Source: an uncultured Sphingomonadaceae bacterium
GTDB taxonomy: Bacteria; Pseudomonadota; Alphaproteobacteria; Sphingomonadales; Sphingomonadaceae
Length of the DNA stretch: 64,000 nt
Direction: 5' to 3'
Assembly: GCA_947489315.1 (NCBI GenBank)
Contig: CANLCX010000001.1
Coordinates: forward strand, 685,501 to 749,500
Position numbers and translations under genes: made by a program. Shown one piece after another: positions 35,360 to 44,325 of the stretch (positions within the stretch are counted from its first letter, which is position 1; each line of letters begins with the position of its first letter). The notes beneath the pieces are model-generated. The model saw nothing but the letters and a program-made list of their open reading frames with translations, was not told the DNA's origin and ran no database searches.

Positions 35360-36658
35360 ATGGTCCTTCGCCTTTCAACTTCTGACACAAATTTCGATAC
35401 GTCCTTCGACCTGTTGGTCAACGCCCGGCGCGAGGCGGATGCCGATGTATCGGCCGACGTCGTAGCGATCATTAAAGACGTGCGGTCCAATGGGGACGAA
35501 GCACTGTCCCGGCTCACTCAGAAATTTGATGGCCATGATCTCGACTTTACCGGCTGGCAGGTGTCGCAACTGGAATGTGAAGCGGCGCTGGACGGCCTGG
35601 ATCCCAATCTACGGATCGCGCTGGAACTGGCCGCCATCCGTATCCGTGACTATCATGAAGGCCAGGTGCCGGACAATCGCGACTATCGTGATGATGCTGG
35701 CGTTCGCATAGGTGCGCGCTGGAATGCGGTTGAACGGGCTGGCATCTATATCCCCGGTGGCCGTGCGGCTTACCCGTCATCGGTATTGATGAACGCGATA
35801 CCAGCGAAGGTTGCTGGTGCTGATCGGGTAATCATGGTGACACCGACGCCGGGTGGCGAAGTGAATCCTTTGGTTCTGGCGGCCGCCCAAATTGCAGGTG
35901 TCGACGAAATCTGGCGGATTGGCGGCGCGCAGGCGGTGGCCGCATTGGCCTTTGGTACAGAGAAAATAACGCCGGTGGATGTGATAACCGGTCCGGGCAA
36001 TGCCTGGGTCGCGGAAGCCAAGCGACAGGTTTACGGGGTAGTCGGCATTGATATGGTTGCCGGGCCTTCAGAAATCGTCGTCGTTGCCGATGGCAAGAAT
36101 GATCCGGACTGGATAGCCGCCGATCTGCTGTCCCAAGCGGAACATGATCCGACCAGCCAATCGATATTATTCACCGATGACGCCACTTTTGCCGACCAAG
36201 TCGCAACGCATATTGAAAAGCAGCTTGGCGAGCTGGCGACAAGCCAAACAGCGACACAAAGCTGGAACGACAATGGCGCGATTATTTTGGTTGATCGGTT
36301 GGAAAAGGCTATGCCGCTCGTTGATCGTTTGGCTGCCGAGCATCTGGAACTGGCTTGCGACGATCCGCAGGCTTTGTTCAACAAGGTTCGCCATGCGGGT
36401 TCCGTGTTTTTGGGCCGTCATACACCGGAAGCGGTTGGCGATTATGTGGCCGGTCCCAATCATGTGCTGCCAACCGGACGGCGTGCGCGCTTTTCGTCTG
36501 GATTGTCGGTAACCGACTTTATGAAGCGGACCAGCTTTTTGGAATGCGATAAAGCGGCGCTTGAGAAAATTGGCCCTGCGGCCGTTGCCCTAGCCGAAGC
36601 CGAAGGTTTGCCTGCTCATGCCGCCAGTGTGCAAAAGCGGCTGGACACGCGTCGATAA
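35360..36658 (+). CDS. hisD: Histidinol dehydrogenase
   Basis: A 432-residue zinc- and NAD-dependent enzyme that oxidises L-histidinol to L-histidine in two steps. Signatures include IYIPGGRAAYPSSVLMNAIP, GPGNAWVAEAKRQVYG, the SQAEHDP zinc/substrate segment and GPNHVLPTGRRARFSSGLSV, with complete length. The start at 35360 is supported by AGGAGG 9 nt upstream and by the family-like MxLRL beginning. It follows hisG through a repeat element and precedes DUF1993, nusB and thiL in the same direction. Confidence 0.96.
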   Translation: MVLRLSTSDTNFDTSFDLLVNARREADADVSADVVAIIKDVRSNGDEALSRLTQKFDGHDLDFTGWQVSQLECEAALDGLDPNLRIALELAAIRIRDYHEGQVPDNRDYRDDAGVRIGARWNAVERAGIYIPGGRAAYPSSVLMNAIPAKVAGADRVIMVTPTPGGEVNPLVLAAAQIAGVDEIWRIGGAQAVAALAFGTEKITPVDVITGPGNAWVAEAKRQVYGVVGIDMVAGPSEIVVVADGKNDPDWIAADLLSQAEHDPTSQSILFTDDATFADQVATHIEKQLGELATSQTATQSWNDNGAIILVDRLEKAMPLVDRLAAEHLELACDDPQALFNKVRHAGSVFLGRHTPEAVGDYVAGPNHVLPTGRRARFSSGLSVTDFMKRTSFLECDKAALEKIGPAAVALAEAEGLPAHAASVQKRLDTRR

Positions 36659-36678
36659 TCAACAGAAAGACTGAGCCT

Positions 36679-37206
36679 ATGACCATTTCATTATATGACG
36701 CCGTTATTCCGTCACAACTTCAGATTATTTTAGCCGTTCGCGGGCTGGTCGATAAGGCGAAAGCCCATTGTGAAGAGACCGGCACTGCTGCCGAAGACAT
36801 TATCGGTGCCCGGTTGATTGAAGACATGCAGCCCTTTTCCTACCAGGTGAAATGTTGCCGTGAACATTCGCTAGGCGCAATAGAGGCTGCGCGTGAAGGC
36901 GTGTTTACCCCCAGTTTGGTGGCGCCGCCAAATAGCTGGGAAGGTCTTTACGAAAAGCTCGACGAAGCGAAAGCCGGGCTTGAAAAGGTTGACGAAGCAG
37001 AAATGGCCGCTTTTGTCGGACAACCCATGGAATTTCGTTTCGGAAAGACCGTCATGCCATTTACGGTTGAACATTTCCTGCTCAGTTTCGCGCAGCCCAA
37101 TTTCTACTTCCACGCAACCACGGCCTATGATCTCCTTCGTGAACGCGGGTTCCAGATTGGTAAAATGGATTTTGTCGGTGTTCCGCGGATGAAGCAACCA
37201 GCATGA
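36679..37206 (+). CDS. DUF1993 family protein
   Basis: A 175-residue cytoplasmic protein of the DUF1993 family, predicted all-helical and related in fold to DinB-like four-helix proteins; activity unknown. It begins 20 nt after hisD and its last four bases overlap the nusB start (ATGA), so it is embedded in the hisD-nusB transcription unit. A conserved-looking segment (FTVEHFLLSFAQPNFYFHATTAYDLLR, quoted here only by its ends) lies at residues ~135-162. Confidence 0.85.
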   Translation: MTISLYDAVIPSQLQIILAVRGLVDKAKAHCEETGTAAEDIIGARLIEDMQPFSYQVKCCREHSLGAIEAAREGVFTPSLVAPPNSWEGLYEKLDEAKAGLEKVDEAEMAAFVGQPMEFRFGKTVMPFTVEHFLLSFAQPNFYFHATTAYDLLRERGFQIGKMDFVGVPRMKQPA

Positions 37207-37652
37207 CCGCAAAATCAAACACCCGTTCCACCGCCCGCCTTGCTGCGGTTCAGGCGCTGTTCCAGCATGACATGGAAAAGACGCCGGTTCCGCGCTTGCT
37301 CAAGGAATTTCATGATCACCGGCTTGGGGCGGAAATTGAGGACGAACAATATCGGCCGGTCGAGATAGATTTTTTTGACGAGCTAGTCGTCGGAGCGTCC
37401 GAAAAACGCGACGAAATCGATGCGCTAATTACCGCAAATCTGGCATCTGGCTGGTCTATAGGGCGTCTCGACAAAACAATGTTGCAAATCTTGCGCGTAG
37501 GGGCCTTTGAGTTATTAGCGCGGGACGATGTCCCGACGGGGACAGTAATCAGCGAATATGTTGACGTCGCACATGCTTTTTTTAACAAAAAGGATAGCGG
37601 CTTTGTAAACGGATTACTGGACGCTATAGCTAAGCAGGTACGGGGCAGCTGA
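37203..37652 (+). CDS. nusB: Transcription antitermination factor NusB
   Basis: A 149-residue NusB, an all-helical RNA-binding protein that with NusE (S10) recognises boxA RNA and supports rRNA antitermination. The N-terminal ARLAAVQALFQHDM motif and the C-terminal EYVDVAHAFFNKKDSGFVNG segment are diagnostic. Length is normal. It overlaps the DUF1993 gene by four bases and is followed after 92 nt by thiL, a widespread nusB-thiL pairing. Confidence 0.96.
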   Translation: MTAKSNTRSTARLAAVQALFQHDMEKTPVPRLLKEFHDHRLGAEIEDEQYRPVEIDFFDELVVGASEKRDEIDALITANLASGWSIGRLDKTMLQILRVGAFELLARDDVPTGTVISEYVDVAHAFFNKKDSGFVNGLLDAIAKQVRGS

Positions 37653-37744
37653 GGGGCTGACATATCACACGTTCCTGTTTGGCAGGGGAGTGTGAGTGGT
37701 AGTAATAGATGTGGGGCACATCTTCTTTGTGAAGGGGGCCTCAA

Positions 37745-38680
37745 TTGACCGAACTAGATTTTATTGACCAGTTGAAAACACTGGCAACCCATCCGGCCGC
37801 ACGCGGACTGGCCGATGATGCCGCTGTATTGCCATTTGGCCGGCACAAACTGGTCATGACCCATGACATGATGGTCGAAGACATGCATTTTTTATCCGGT
37901 GCTGATCCCGCCGATGTTGCTTGGAAGCTGGTCGCAGTAAACCTGTCTGATTTGGCGGCCAAAGGGGCTAAGCCACTTGGCATATTAATGGGCTATAGCC
38001 GGGCAGGCGACGATGCTTGGGATGCAGCTTTTGTGCGCGGCCTGAAAGAGGCGATTGGACATTTTTGCGTGCCCTTGCTCGGTGGCGATACCGTGTCTGT
38101 AGGAGATGGCGGCAAACGCACTTTGTCGCTAACAGCCTTTGGCGAAGCAAAAGGCCATATCATTCCGGCCCGCTGCGGTGCGGCACCCGGGCATAGCATT
38201 TATGTGACTGGCAATATCGGGGACGCTTGGGCTGGTTTGCAGATAGCATCCGGAAAAGCACATGCCGCAGATATTGAAACGTCAGCGACTTTGCTAAAGG
38301 CACATAACCGGCCGGAACCGAAATTGGAGGATGGCCGGGCTCTGTCATCATTGGTTAGTACGATGATGGATATATCCGACGGGCTTTTGCTCGATGCGTC
38401 GCGGATCGCCAGCGCCAGCGGCGTTAATTTAGAAATCGATCTCGATCGGCTGCCGCTGTCCAAAGCGTTCAAGAACGTGTTCGGCGAAGATGATGATGCC
38501 AGACTGAACGCTGCGACAGGCGGTGATGATTATCAATTGCTGCTGACAGCCAGCCCAGAAACCGTATTGCCGATCAATTTGACGCGGATCGGACAATGTC
38601 GCCCGGGATCGGGTGTATCTTTAGTTCAAAAAGGCGAGCGTATTGGTTTGCCCGAAACTCTTGGTTTCGTGCACGCATAA
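37745..38680 (+). CDS. thiL: Thiamine-monophosphate kinase
   Basis: A 311-residue ATP-dependent kinase converting thiamine phosphate to thiamine diphosphate. The DDAAVLP metal/ATP segment, the MTHDMMVEDMHF motif, LGGDTVSVGD and MDISDGLLLDASRIA match the PurM/ThiL fold. The start is TTG at 37745 with a GGGGG-rich ribosome site a few bases upstream; the frame begins directly with the family sequence, so no better start exists. It lies downstream of nusB and upstream of hppA. No thiamine riboswitch-like structure was recognised before it. Confidence 0.94.
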   Translation: MTELDFIDQLKTLATHPAARGLADDAAVLPFGRHKLVMTHDMMVEDMHFLSGADPADVAWKLVAVNLSDLAAKGAKPLGILMGYSRAGDDAWDAAFVRGLKEAIGHFCVPLLGGDTVSVGDGGKRTLSLTAFGEAKGHIIPARCGAAPGHSIYVTGNIGDAWAGLQIASGKAHAADIETSATLLKAHNRPEPKLEDGRALSSLVSTMMDISDGLLLDASRIASASGVNLEIDLDRLPLSKAFKNVFGEDDDARLNAATGGDDYQLLLTASPETVLPINLTRIGQCRPGSGVSLVQKGERIGLPETLGFVHA

Positions 38681-38746
38681 TCCAATCTGATTTCCATCAA
38701 TTTGCGGAGTATCTGAAATGCTAGGTTATACCGGTAAAATCAGGGG

Positions 38747-38774
38747 TTGCGCCATGCGGATCACGCATTATAAG
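38747..38774 (+). promoter_or_regulatory. Candidate hppA promoter
   Basis: TTGCGC (38747-38752) and TATAAG (38769-38774) are spaced by 16 bases, 66 nt upstream of the hppA start. A second TATAAT box (38811-38816) closer to the gene lacks a convincing -35. A small hairpin (GCCCCA/TGGGGC, around 38789-38803) lies between them. Confidence 0.4.
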
Positions 38775-38839
38775 TTTCCGCGATATCGCCCCAATTCTGG
38801 GGCATTTCACTATAATAATTTAGGGGGAGAAGAACAGCA

Positions 38840-40975
38840 ATGACTGTTGTCACCATTTCAATAATCTGTGGTTTAATTGCCATAGTATATGGGTTTGTTA
38901 CAAGCCGTCAGGTGCTTAGCGCGCCGGCAGGCAATGAAAAAATGCAAGACATTGCTGCGGCTATTCAGGAAGGTGCACAAGCCTATCTGAACCGTCAATA
39001 TCGCGCGATTGGTATCGTTGGCGTTGTAGTCGCGGTTCTGGTTTTCATTTTCCTAGATATGCCACGCGGTGGATTTCCAATTTCAACAATCGGATTTTTG
39101 CTTGGCTCAATCCTTTCTGGTGTTGCTGGTTATGTCGGGATGAATATTTCCGTTCGTGCCAATGTCCGCACCGCGCAGGGTGCTAGCGAAAGCCTGCAAA
39201 CTGGCCTGACCGTTGCGTTCCGTGCTGGTGCCGTTACTGGCATGCTGGTCGCTGGTCTTGCTCTTCTGGCCATTTCCATCTTTTTCTGGGTGCTCACCAC
39301 GCAGATGGGCCTCGAAGCAAAAAGCCGTGAAGTGATCGATTCCCTTGTTGCACTTGCCTTTGGTGCCTCGCTCATTTCAATCTTCGCACGTTTGGGCGGC
39401 GGGATCTTTACCAAAGCGGCCGACGTTGGCGCTGACCTGGTGGGCAAGGTTGAAGCAGGCATCCCTGAGGATGATCCACGCAACCCTGCGACCATTGCCG
39501 ATAATGTTGGCGACAATGTTGGTGACTGTGCTGGTATGGCGGCCGATCTGTTCGAAACCTATGTTGTGACTGTCGGTGCTACCATGGTTCTGCTGGCGCT
39601 TACTGTCGGCAATTTGGTTGGTAACACAGTTCTCTACGATCTTATGTCATTGCCGCTTATCGTTGGTGGTGTCTGCATCATCACTTCCATTATCGGCACC
39701 TACATGGTCCGTTTGGGCAGCAGCAACAACATCATGGGCGCTTTGTACAAGGGCTTCATCACCACCGCTGTTCTGTCTATTCCTGCAATCTGGTATGTCA
39801 CCATGCGGACGCTGGGTGACATGGATACGGTAATCGGTGCCAATCTTGACGGCTCTGGCGGTTTCACCGGAATGGCCTTGTTCTGGTCTATGATGGTTGG
39901 TCTGGCCGTAACCGGTTTGATCATCTGGATTACCGAATATTATACCGGCACAGAATATCGTCCGGTGCGTTCTATCGCCAAATCGTCAGAAACTGGCCAC
40001 GGTACTAACGTGATCCAGGGTTTGGCTATTTCGATGGAAGCGACCGCATTGCCAACATTGGTCATCGTGATCGGTATCGTTGTATCTTTCCAGCTTGCTG
40101 GCCTGATCGGCATTGCTTTCGCGGCAACGGCGATGTTGGCTTTGGCTGGTATGGTTGTGGCGCTTGATGCTTATGGTCCGGTTACGGACAATGCTGGCGG
40201 TATCGCCGAAATGTCTGGCCTAGACGAAAGCGTTCGGGAAAAGACCGATGCTCTCGATGCCGTAGGCAACACCACCAAAGCGGTAACCAAGGGCTATGCC
40301 ATTGGATCTGCTGGTTTGGCGGCACTGGTGCTTTTCTCGGCTTATACGGCTGACCTCAAAGAGTTCTTCCCGAACCTTGAAGTCAATTTCAGCCTTGAAA
40401 ACCCCTACGTGATTGTCGGCTTGTTGCTCGGCGCGCTTTTGCCCTATCTCTTTGGAGCCATGGGTATGACTGCTGTGGGCCGTGCTGCTGGTGACGTTGT
40501 GAAAGACGTCCGTGCGCAGTTCGCTGCTGATCCTGGCATTATGGATGGCACATCGCGTCCTGATTATGCCCGTACCGTCGATCTAGTAACTAAGGCGGCG
40601 ATTAAGGAAATGGTCCTGCCATCGCTGCTTCCGGTTCTGGCACCTATCGTGGTCTATTTCGTGATCACCGCAGTGGCCGGTCAGGCCAATGGCTTTGCGG
40701 CTCTTGGCGCATTGCTACTCGGCGTGATCGTCTCTGGTCTGTTCGTTGCTCTGTCGATGACAGCAGGCGGCGGCGCATGGGATAATGCGAAGAAATATAT
40801 CGAAGACGGCAATCATGGTGGCAAGGGTTCAGAAGCCCATAAAGCGGCTGTGACGGGCGATACTGTGGGCGATCCTTACAAGGATACTGCAGGTCCAGCC
40901 GTTAACCCGATGATCAAGATCACCAATATTGTTGCCTTGCTGCTTCTCGCAGCGCTGGCGCACGGTATGGCATAA
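38840..40975 (+). CDS. hppA: H+-translocating membrane pyrophosphatase, K+-insensitive type
   Basis: A 711-residue integral membrane pump with about 16 transmembrane helices that couples pyrophosphate hydrolysis to proton export. The substrate site motif [20 protein letters not shown] and the following [19 protein letters not shown] segment are complete. The motif [10 protein letters not shown], with Lys at the position that is Ala in K+-dependent enzymes, indicates the K+-independent subclass. GGGGGAG lies close to the ATG. It has its own candidate promoter and a strong terminator, so it is probably monocistronic. Confidence 0.97.
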   Translation: MTVVTISIICGLIAIVYGFVTSRQVLSAPAGNEKMQDIAAAIQEGAQAYLNRQYRAIGIVGVVVAVLVFIFLDMPRGGFPISTIGFLLGSILSGVAGYVGMNISVRANVRTAQGASESLQTGLTVAFRAGAVTGMLVAGLALLAISIFFWVLTTQMGLEAKSREVIDSLVALAFGASLISIFARLGGGIFTKAADVGADLVGKVEAGIPEDDPRNPATIADNVGDNVGDCAGMAADLFETYVVTVGATMVLLALTVGNLVGNTVLYDLMSLPLIVGGVCIITSIIGTYMVRLGSSNNIMGALYKGFITTAVLSIPAIWYVTMRTLGDMDTVIGANLDGSGGFTGMALFWSMMVGLAVTGLIIWITEYYTGTEYRPVRSIAKSSETGHGTNVIQGLAISMEATALPTLVIVIGIVVSFQLAGLIGIAFAATAMLALAGMVVALDAYGPVTDNAGGIAEMSGLDESVREKTDALDAVGNTTKAVTKGYAIGSAGLAALVLFSAYTADLKEFFPNLEVNFSLENPYVIVGLLLGALLPYLFGAMGMTAVGRAAGDVVKDVRAQFAADPGIMDGTSRPDYARTVDLVTKAAIKEMVLPSLLPVLAPIVVYFVITAVAGQANGFAALGALLLGVIVSGLFVALSMTAGGGAWDNAKKYIEDGNHGGKGSEAHKAAVTGDTVGDPYKDTAGPAVNPMIKITNIVALLLLAALAHGMA

Positions 40976-40998
40976 GCCAAATCGCATATTGGTTGAAC

Positions 40999-41035
40999 AA
41001 ACCCCGCTGGAAGCAATTCCGGCGGGGTTTTTCTT
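40999..41035 (+). terminator. Rho-independent terminator of hppA
   Basis: AACCCCGCTGG and CCGGCGGGGTT form an 11-bp stem (one G-U pair) with an 8-nt loop, followed by TTTTC, starting 24 nt after the hppA stop. Confidence 0.9.
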
Positions 41036-41129
41036 TGGGCCCGTTCTTCAAGATGGCCAAATGCACGTCGTTAATTGGTTATTACCCTATTTTTGCTAGC
41101 AAATATCCAGACCAGACAGGGTATGTGAT

Positions 41130-42347
41130 ATGGATGCAGGTGGGTTTGAGACCAAGGACGATATGGCGATTCATTATGATACGTCCGATCGCGTATCCTT
41201 GATATCTTCGGCTACCGCCGAATTATTGCCTATTACATTCATAGATGAAGCGCTCATTCCGTCTTGGCAAAAGCTCGCACGCAACGCCGTCGAACCCAAT
41301 ATTTTCTATGAAAACTGGATGCTGGAACCGGCGTTGAAACATTTCAGTCTCCATCCCGAATTGCAGTTGTTTCTATTCTGGGCCGGCGCACCTCTAAAAT
41401 CCGATCTGATAGGGCTTTTGCCCGTCGGCCCGTCCCGTCAATTTGGTCGCTGGCCGGTCCCTTTTGTACAAAACTGGACGCATCATAACAGTTTTCTCGG
41501 GACGCCGTTGGTGCGCAGCGGATTTGAAAACCAGTTCTGGACCGCTTTGTTCAAGCAGCTTGATGAAAAAAACTGGCCCGGATTCCTCCATATAAGGGGG
41601 CTGGTGGTCAATGGACCGCTGGATAAAGCCTTGCGGTCGGTTTGCGTTCGCCAAAAGCGCCGCTGCGACCTCGTCCACAGCGAAGCGCGGGCGTTGCTCC
41701 AGAGTGATCTCGATGCGAACCGCTATTTTGCAGAGACAGTACGCGGGAAAAAACGGAAAGAACTGCGCCGTCAGGCCAAGCGATTGGGAGAAATGGGCGA
41801 CCTGCAATTTGCCCATCATCATGATGATACTGATCTCAATAGCTGGATTGACGAATTCCTGAAACTGGAACGTCAGGGGTGGAAAGGCCAAAATGGCTCT
41901 GCACTGGATTGCGCCGATGATACGCGCCGGTTTTTCCGCGAAGCCTTATTCGGTGCGACTAGCTCTGACCAGCTTGAGCGCCATGACCTGCGGCTTGATG
42001 GCAAACCGCTGGCGATGCTGGTCAATTTCCTGTCGAGCACGGGTAGCTTCTCCTTCAAGACGGCTTTTGATGAAGATTATGCCCGCTTCTCCCCCGGCGT
42101 GTTGTTGCAGCGTGAAAACCTCAAAATTCTCGAACGACCGGGTATTGACTGGATGGATAGCTGTGCAGCCGAAGACCATAATATGATTGACAGCTTATGG
42201 TCGGGACGCCGGCATATCGGACGCTTTTCGATTGAACTGAAGGGGCTTTCACGAACCGCCATGTTTCGCGGTGTCCGTTTGGGAGAAGATCTGATGGCGC
42301 ATATCAAAGGTCGCGAAATTGTCGATATCATGCAGGCGCAGCGATGA
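41130..42347 (+). CDS. GNAT/FemAB-like acyltransferase (CelD/BcsL-type)
   Basis: A 405-residue cytoplasmic protein resembling the GNAT-fold, FemAB/CelD-like acyltransferases often found with polysaccharide or cell-envelope genes. The ELRRQAKRLGEMGDLQF segment, the long helix with FLKLERQGWKG and the closing FKTAFDEDYARFSPGVLL acceptor region are typical. No signal peptide. The ATG at 41130 is used, but an ATG at 41163 has the better ribosome site (AAGGA), so 11 residues may be surplus. It overlaps the next gene by four bases (ATGA). The acyl donor and acceptor are unknown. Confidence 0.8.
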   Translation: MDAGGFETKDDMAIHYDTSDRVSLISSATAELLPITFIDEALIPSWQKLARNAVEPNIFYENWMLEPALKHFSLHPELQLFLFWAGAPLKSDLIGLLPVGPSRQFGRWPVPFVQNWTHHNSFLGTPLVRSGFENQFWTALFKQLDEKNWPGFLHIRGLVVNGPLDKALRSVCVRQKRRCDLVHSEARALLQSDLDANRYFAETVRGKKRKELRRQAKRLGEMGDLQFAHHHDDTDLNSWIDEFLKLERQGWKGQNGSALDCADDTRRFFREALFGATSSDQLERHDLRLDGKPLAMLVNFLSSTGSFSFKTAFDEDYARFSPGVLLQRENLKILERPGIDWMDSCAAEDHNMIDSLWSGRRHIGRFSIELKGLSRTAMFRGVRLGEDLMAHIKGREIVDIMQAQR

Positions 42348-43219
42348 ATCAGATTGCGGGAAAAGATGCCTTTAGTAGGCCGGTATTCGGAGAGGATATG
42401 CGGCGGCAATTTGCGGGTTGCTATCCCGAACAACCGCAGGTGCTAGACCATGATATGGCTGCAAATGCACTGCTGTCACTCGACGCTCTGGCCAAGCTGG
42501 GCACTGCGCTACCCAAAGCCAGTGTCGAATATAACCCTGGCGACCTGCCGGTCGGAATAGATCCGGATGATGTGCCCGAAAACGGTATGTCGATTGCCGA
42601 TACGATTCTAATGATCGAAAATTCGGCAAGCTGGGCTGTGCTCAAGAATATCGAGCAGGTTCCGGAATATGAGGCTTTGTTGCTCTCACTGCTCGCGGAA
42701 ATTAGACCCATTCTCGAGAGCAAGACCGGTAAGATGCTGCGACCTCAGGGTTTCATCTTTGTATCCTCGCCCAATGCCATGACACCTTATCATTTCGATC
42801 CAGAGCATAATATCCTGCTGCAATTGCGCGGTGAAAAGACGATGACGGTATTCCCCGCCGGTAATGAAAAGTTCGCGCCCGCCAAATCCCATGAATCCTA
42901 TCATACAGGCGGACCACGCAATCTGGTCTGGCAGGATGATTTTGCCGATCATGGACAGGCTTTTCACCTGACACCCGGCAAGGCGATTTTCGTACCAGTG
43001 ATGGCTCCGCATTTCGTCAGGAACGGATCACAGCCTAGCATATCCCTATCAATCACCTGGCGATCCGACTGGAGTTTCGCGGAGGCCGATGCCCATGCGT
43101 TTAACCATATGCTGCGCGGCTGGGGGATGAGCCCGAAAACACCGGGTCGGTTCCCGAACCACAATAAGGGCAAGGCCATGAGCTGGCGTATTTTACGAAG
43201 ACTGCACTTGGTGAAATAG
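42344..43219 (+). CDS. JmjC/cupin-like Fe(II) oxygenase-type protein
   Basis: A 291-residue cytoplasmic protein with a cupin-like/JmjC fold. The Fe(II) triad appears as HFD in TPYHFDPEHNI and a distal His in MAPHFVRNG, with the region between them containing LQLRGEKTMTVFP. These are features of 2-oxoglutarate-dependent hydroxylases acting on proteins or small molecules. It is translationally coupled to the acyltransferase gene, suggesting that the two act on a common product; that is inference. A basic C-terminal tail closes the protein. Confidence 0.82.
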   Translation: MNQIAGKDAFSRPVFGEDMRRQFAGCYPEQPQVLDHDMAANALLSLDALAKLGTALPKASVEYNPGDLPVGIDPDDVPENGMSIADTILMIENSASWAVLKNIEQVPEYEALLLSLLAEIRPILESKTGKMLRPQGFIFVSSPNAMTPYHFDPEHNILLQLRGEKTMTVFPAGNEKFAPAKSHESYHTGGPRNLVWQDDFADHGQAFHLTPGKAIFVPVMAPHFVRNGSQPSISLSITWRSDWSFAEADAHAFNHMLRGWGMSPKTPGRFPNHNKGKAMSWRILRRLHLVK

Positions 43220-43755
43220 GCCTATGCTGCCGCGGATTTCCGGCGAAGTTGACAATATTTACATAGTCTTTTTAGGGCGCTTTGAAACGCAGGATTGGTC
43301 CAAAGTTCACACATATCACCCTCTGTTTTGTGAGCGTGCGGTTGGACGAAGTTGACAAAGTGAACATAGTCCTTTGCGGCTTTCTACAGTGCGCAATTTA
43401 TGTCAAAGTTCACACAGGTCACACACTGGAAATGCAGCGGTTTCCTAGAATATTCTCTCAAATATCCACGAGATATGTGCTCCGCACTTGCTGCGGAGCC
43501 TAGGATGGCTGTCACGTCCGTCTACCCTGGGCTCCGCAGCAAGTGCGGAGCACAAGCTTTGGGTCAATTTCACTATCGCGGCAATCCAAAGTTCACACAG
43601 TTCTCACTCACCGCTTGCCGAGCAGATTCTATCCGTATTCAAACTGAGAAAGAGCCTTCTAGATAATATCACAGGCGCACAGCTGTAGGAAAGCGCCCCG
43701 TCAAATCTGCTTGACGGGGCCGCTCTCAAAACAACGTTTGAAGCCAGAGCTTGGT
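43220..43755. repeat. Gene-free repeat-rich gap
   Basis: This 536-nt gap between convergent genes has no convincing gene. It holds two copies of a motif beginning GAAGTTGACAA (43245-43268 and 43348-43371, both ending ACATAGTC) and three of a motif CAAAGTTCACACA (starting near 43301, 43404 and 43587). They surround a large inverted repeat at 43477-43553. Small open frames across it overlap these repeats, lack ribosome sites and resemble no protein family I know. The last ~130 nt contain a GTCAAATCTGCTTGACGG hairpin near 43700. Confidence 0.75.
43477..43553. repeat. 24-bp perfect inverted repeat with palindromic arms
   Basis: The arms at 43477-43500 and 43530-43553 are exact reverse complements across a 29-nt loop. 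Each arm is itself nearly palindromic (GCTCCGCA/TGCGGAGC), so either arm can fold alone. It resembles REP- or MITE-like interspersed elements; no transposase is present. Confidence 0.8.
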
Positions 43756-44199
43756 CTAGGCCTCGTCCTCTTCGTCCTTCTTGCCGAACAGGGTCGAATA
43801 TATTCCCCATAAGATCAGTAAACCGGCCGGAAATACGCCCCACATATGTTTCCATCTGGAAAAGCTATAGCCTTCGGTAGGATCCGAACCCAAAGTCGCT
43901 TTTAACTGCGACAATTCCGCCTCATCGAGCGGCAGATAAGAATAGCCGTCTTCGGTTTCGGTATAGAGGACGAATGTCTCGGTCGTTTCCTCGGCCCAAA
44001 GCGGCACGAACCAAAGGCTGGTTGATTCATACATATAGCCGACATCAACATAGCTGCCTTCAATCTGATACTCGTCCGTATCCGGCAGATTTTCGACCAA
44101 TGCTATTTCCTGATTGGTCGTTCCACGCTTCCGTGCTTCTGCTGGTTGCGAAACGGCAATCAGCATAAAAACCCCAATAATAACAGTAAGATATCGCAT
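43756..44199 (-). CDS. Small exported, C-terminally anchored membrane protein of unknown function
   Basis: A 147-residue protein that I do not recognise. It has an N-terminal signal peptide (cleavage about AEA|RKR, residue 23), an acidic periplasmic domain rich in Glu, Asp, Tyr and Thr, and a C-terminal transmembrane helix (about 120-138, WGVFPAGLLILWGIYSTLF). A charged KKDEEDEA tail follows. The topology would place the bulk of the protein in the periplasm. It has its own ribosome site (GGGGGA) and lies downstream of the TonB receptor gene in the same direction, with 126 nt between. It may be specific to this lineage. Confidence 0.65.
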   Translation of the reverse strand: MRYLTVIIGVFMLIAVSQPAEARKRGTTNQEIALVENLPDTDEYQIEGSYVDVGYMYESTSLWFVPLWAEETTETFVLYTETEDGYSYLPLDEAELSQLKATLGSDPTEGYSFSRWKHMWGVFPAGLLILWGIYSTLFGKKDEEDEA

Positions 44200-44325
44200 A
44201 TATTCCCCCTTTTGAAGCGGCGACGATAGCTAGCTCATTGCCTGTGTAAGTGATGTACATCACAGGGCTGATTATTTTTGTAATGCGGGACAGAACATGA
44301 TGTCCTGTTTCATCCGATTGCGACG

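Noticed and set aside
43282-43666. Small overlapping plus-strand frames in the repeat-rich gap
   Set aside because: They run through repeats, lack ribosome sites and have unlikely composition.
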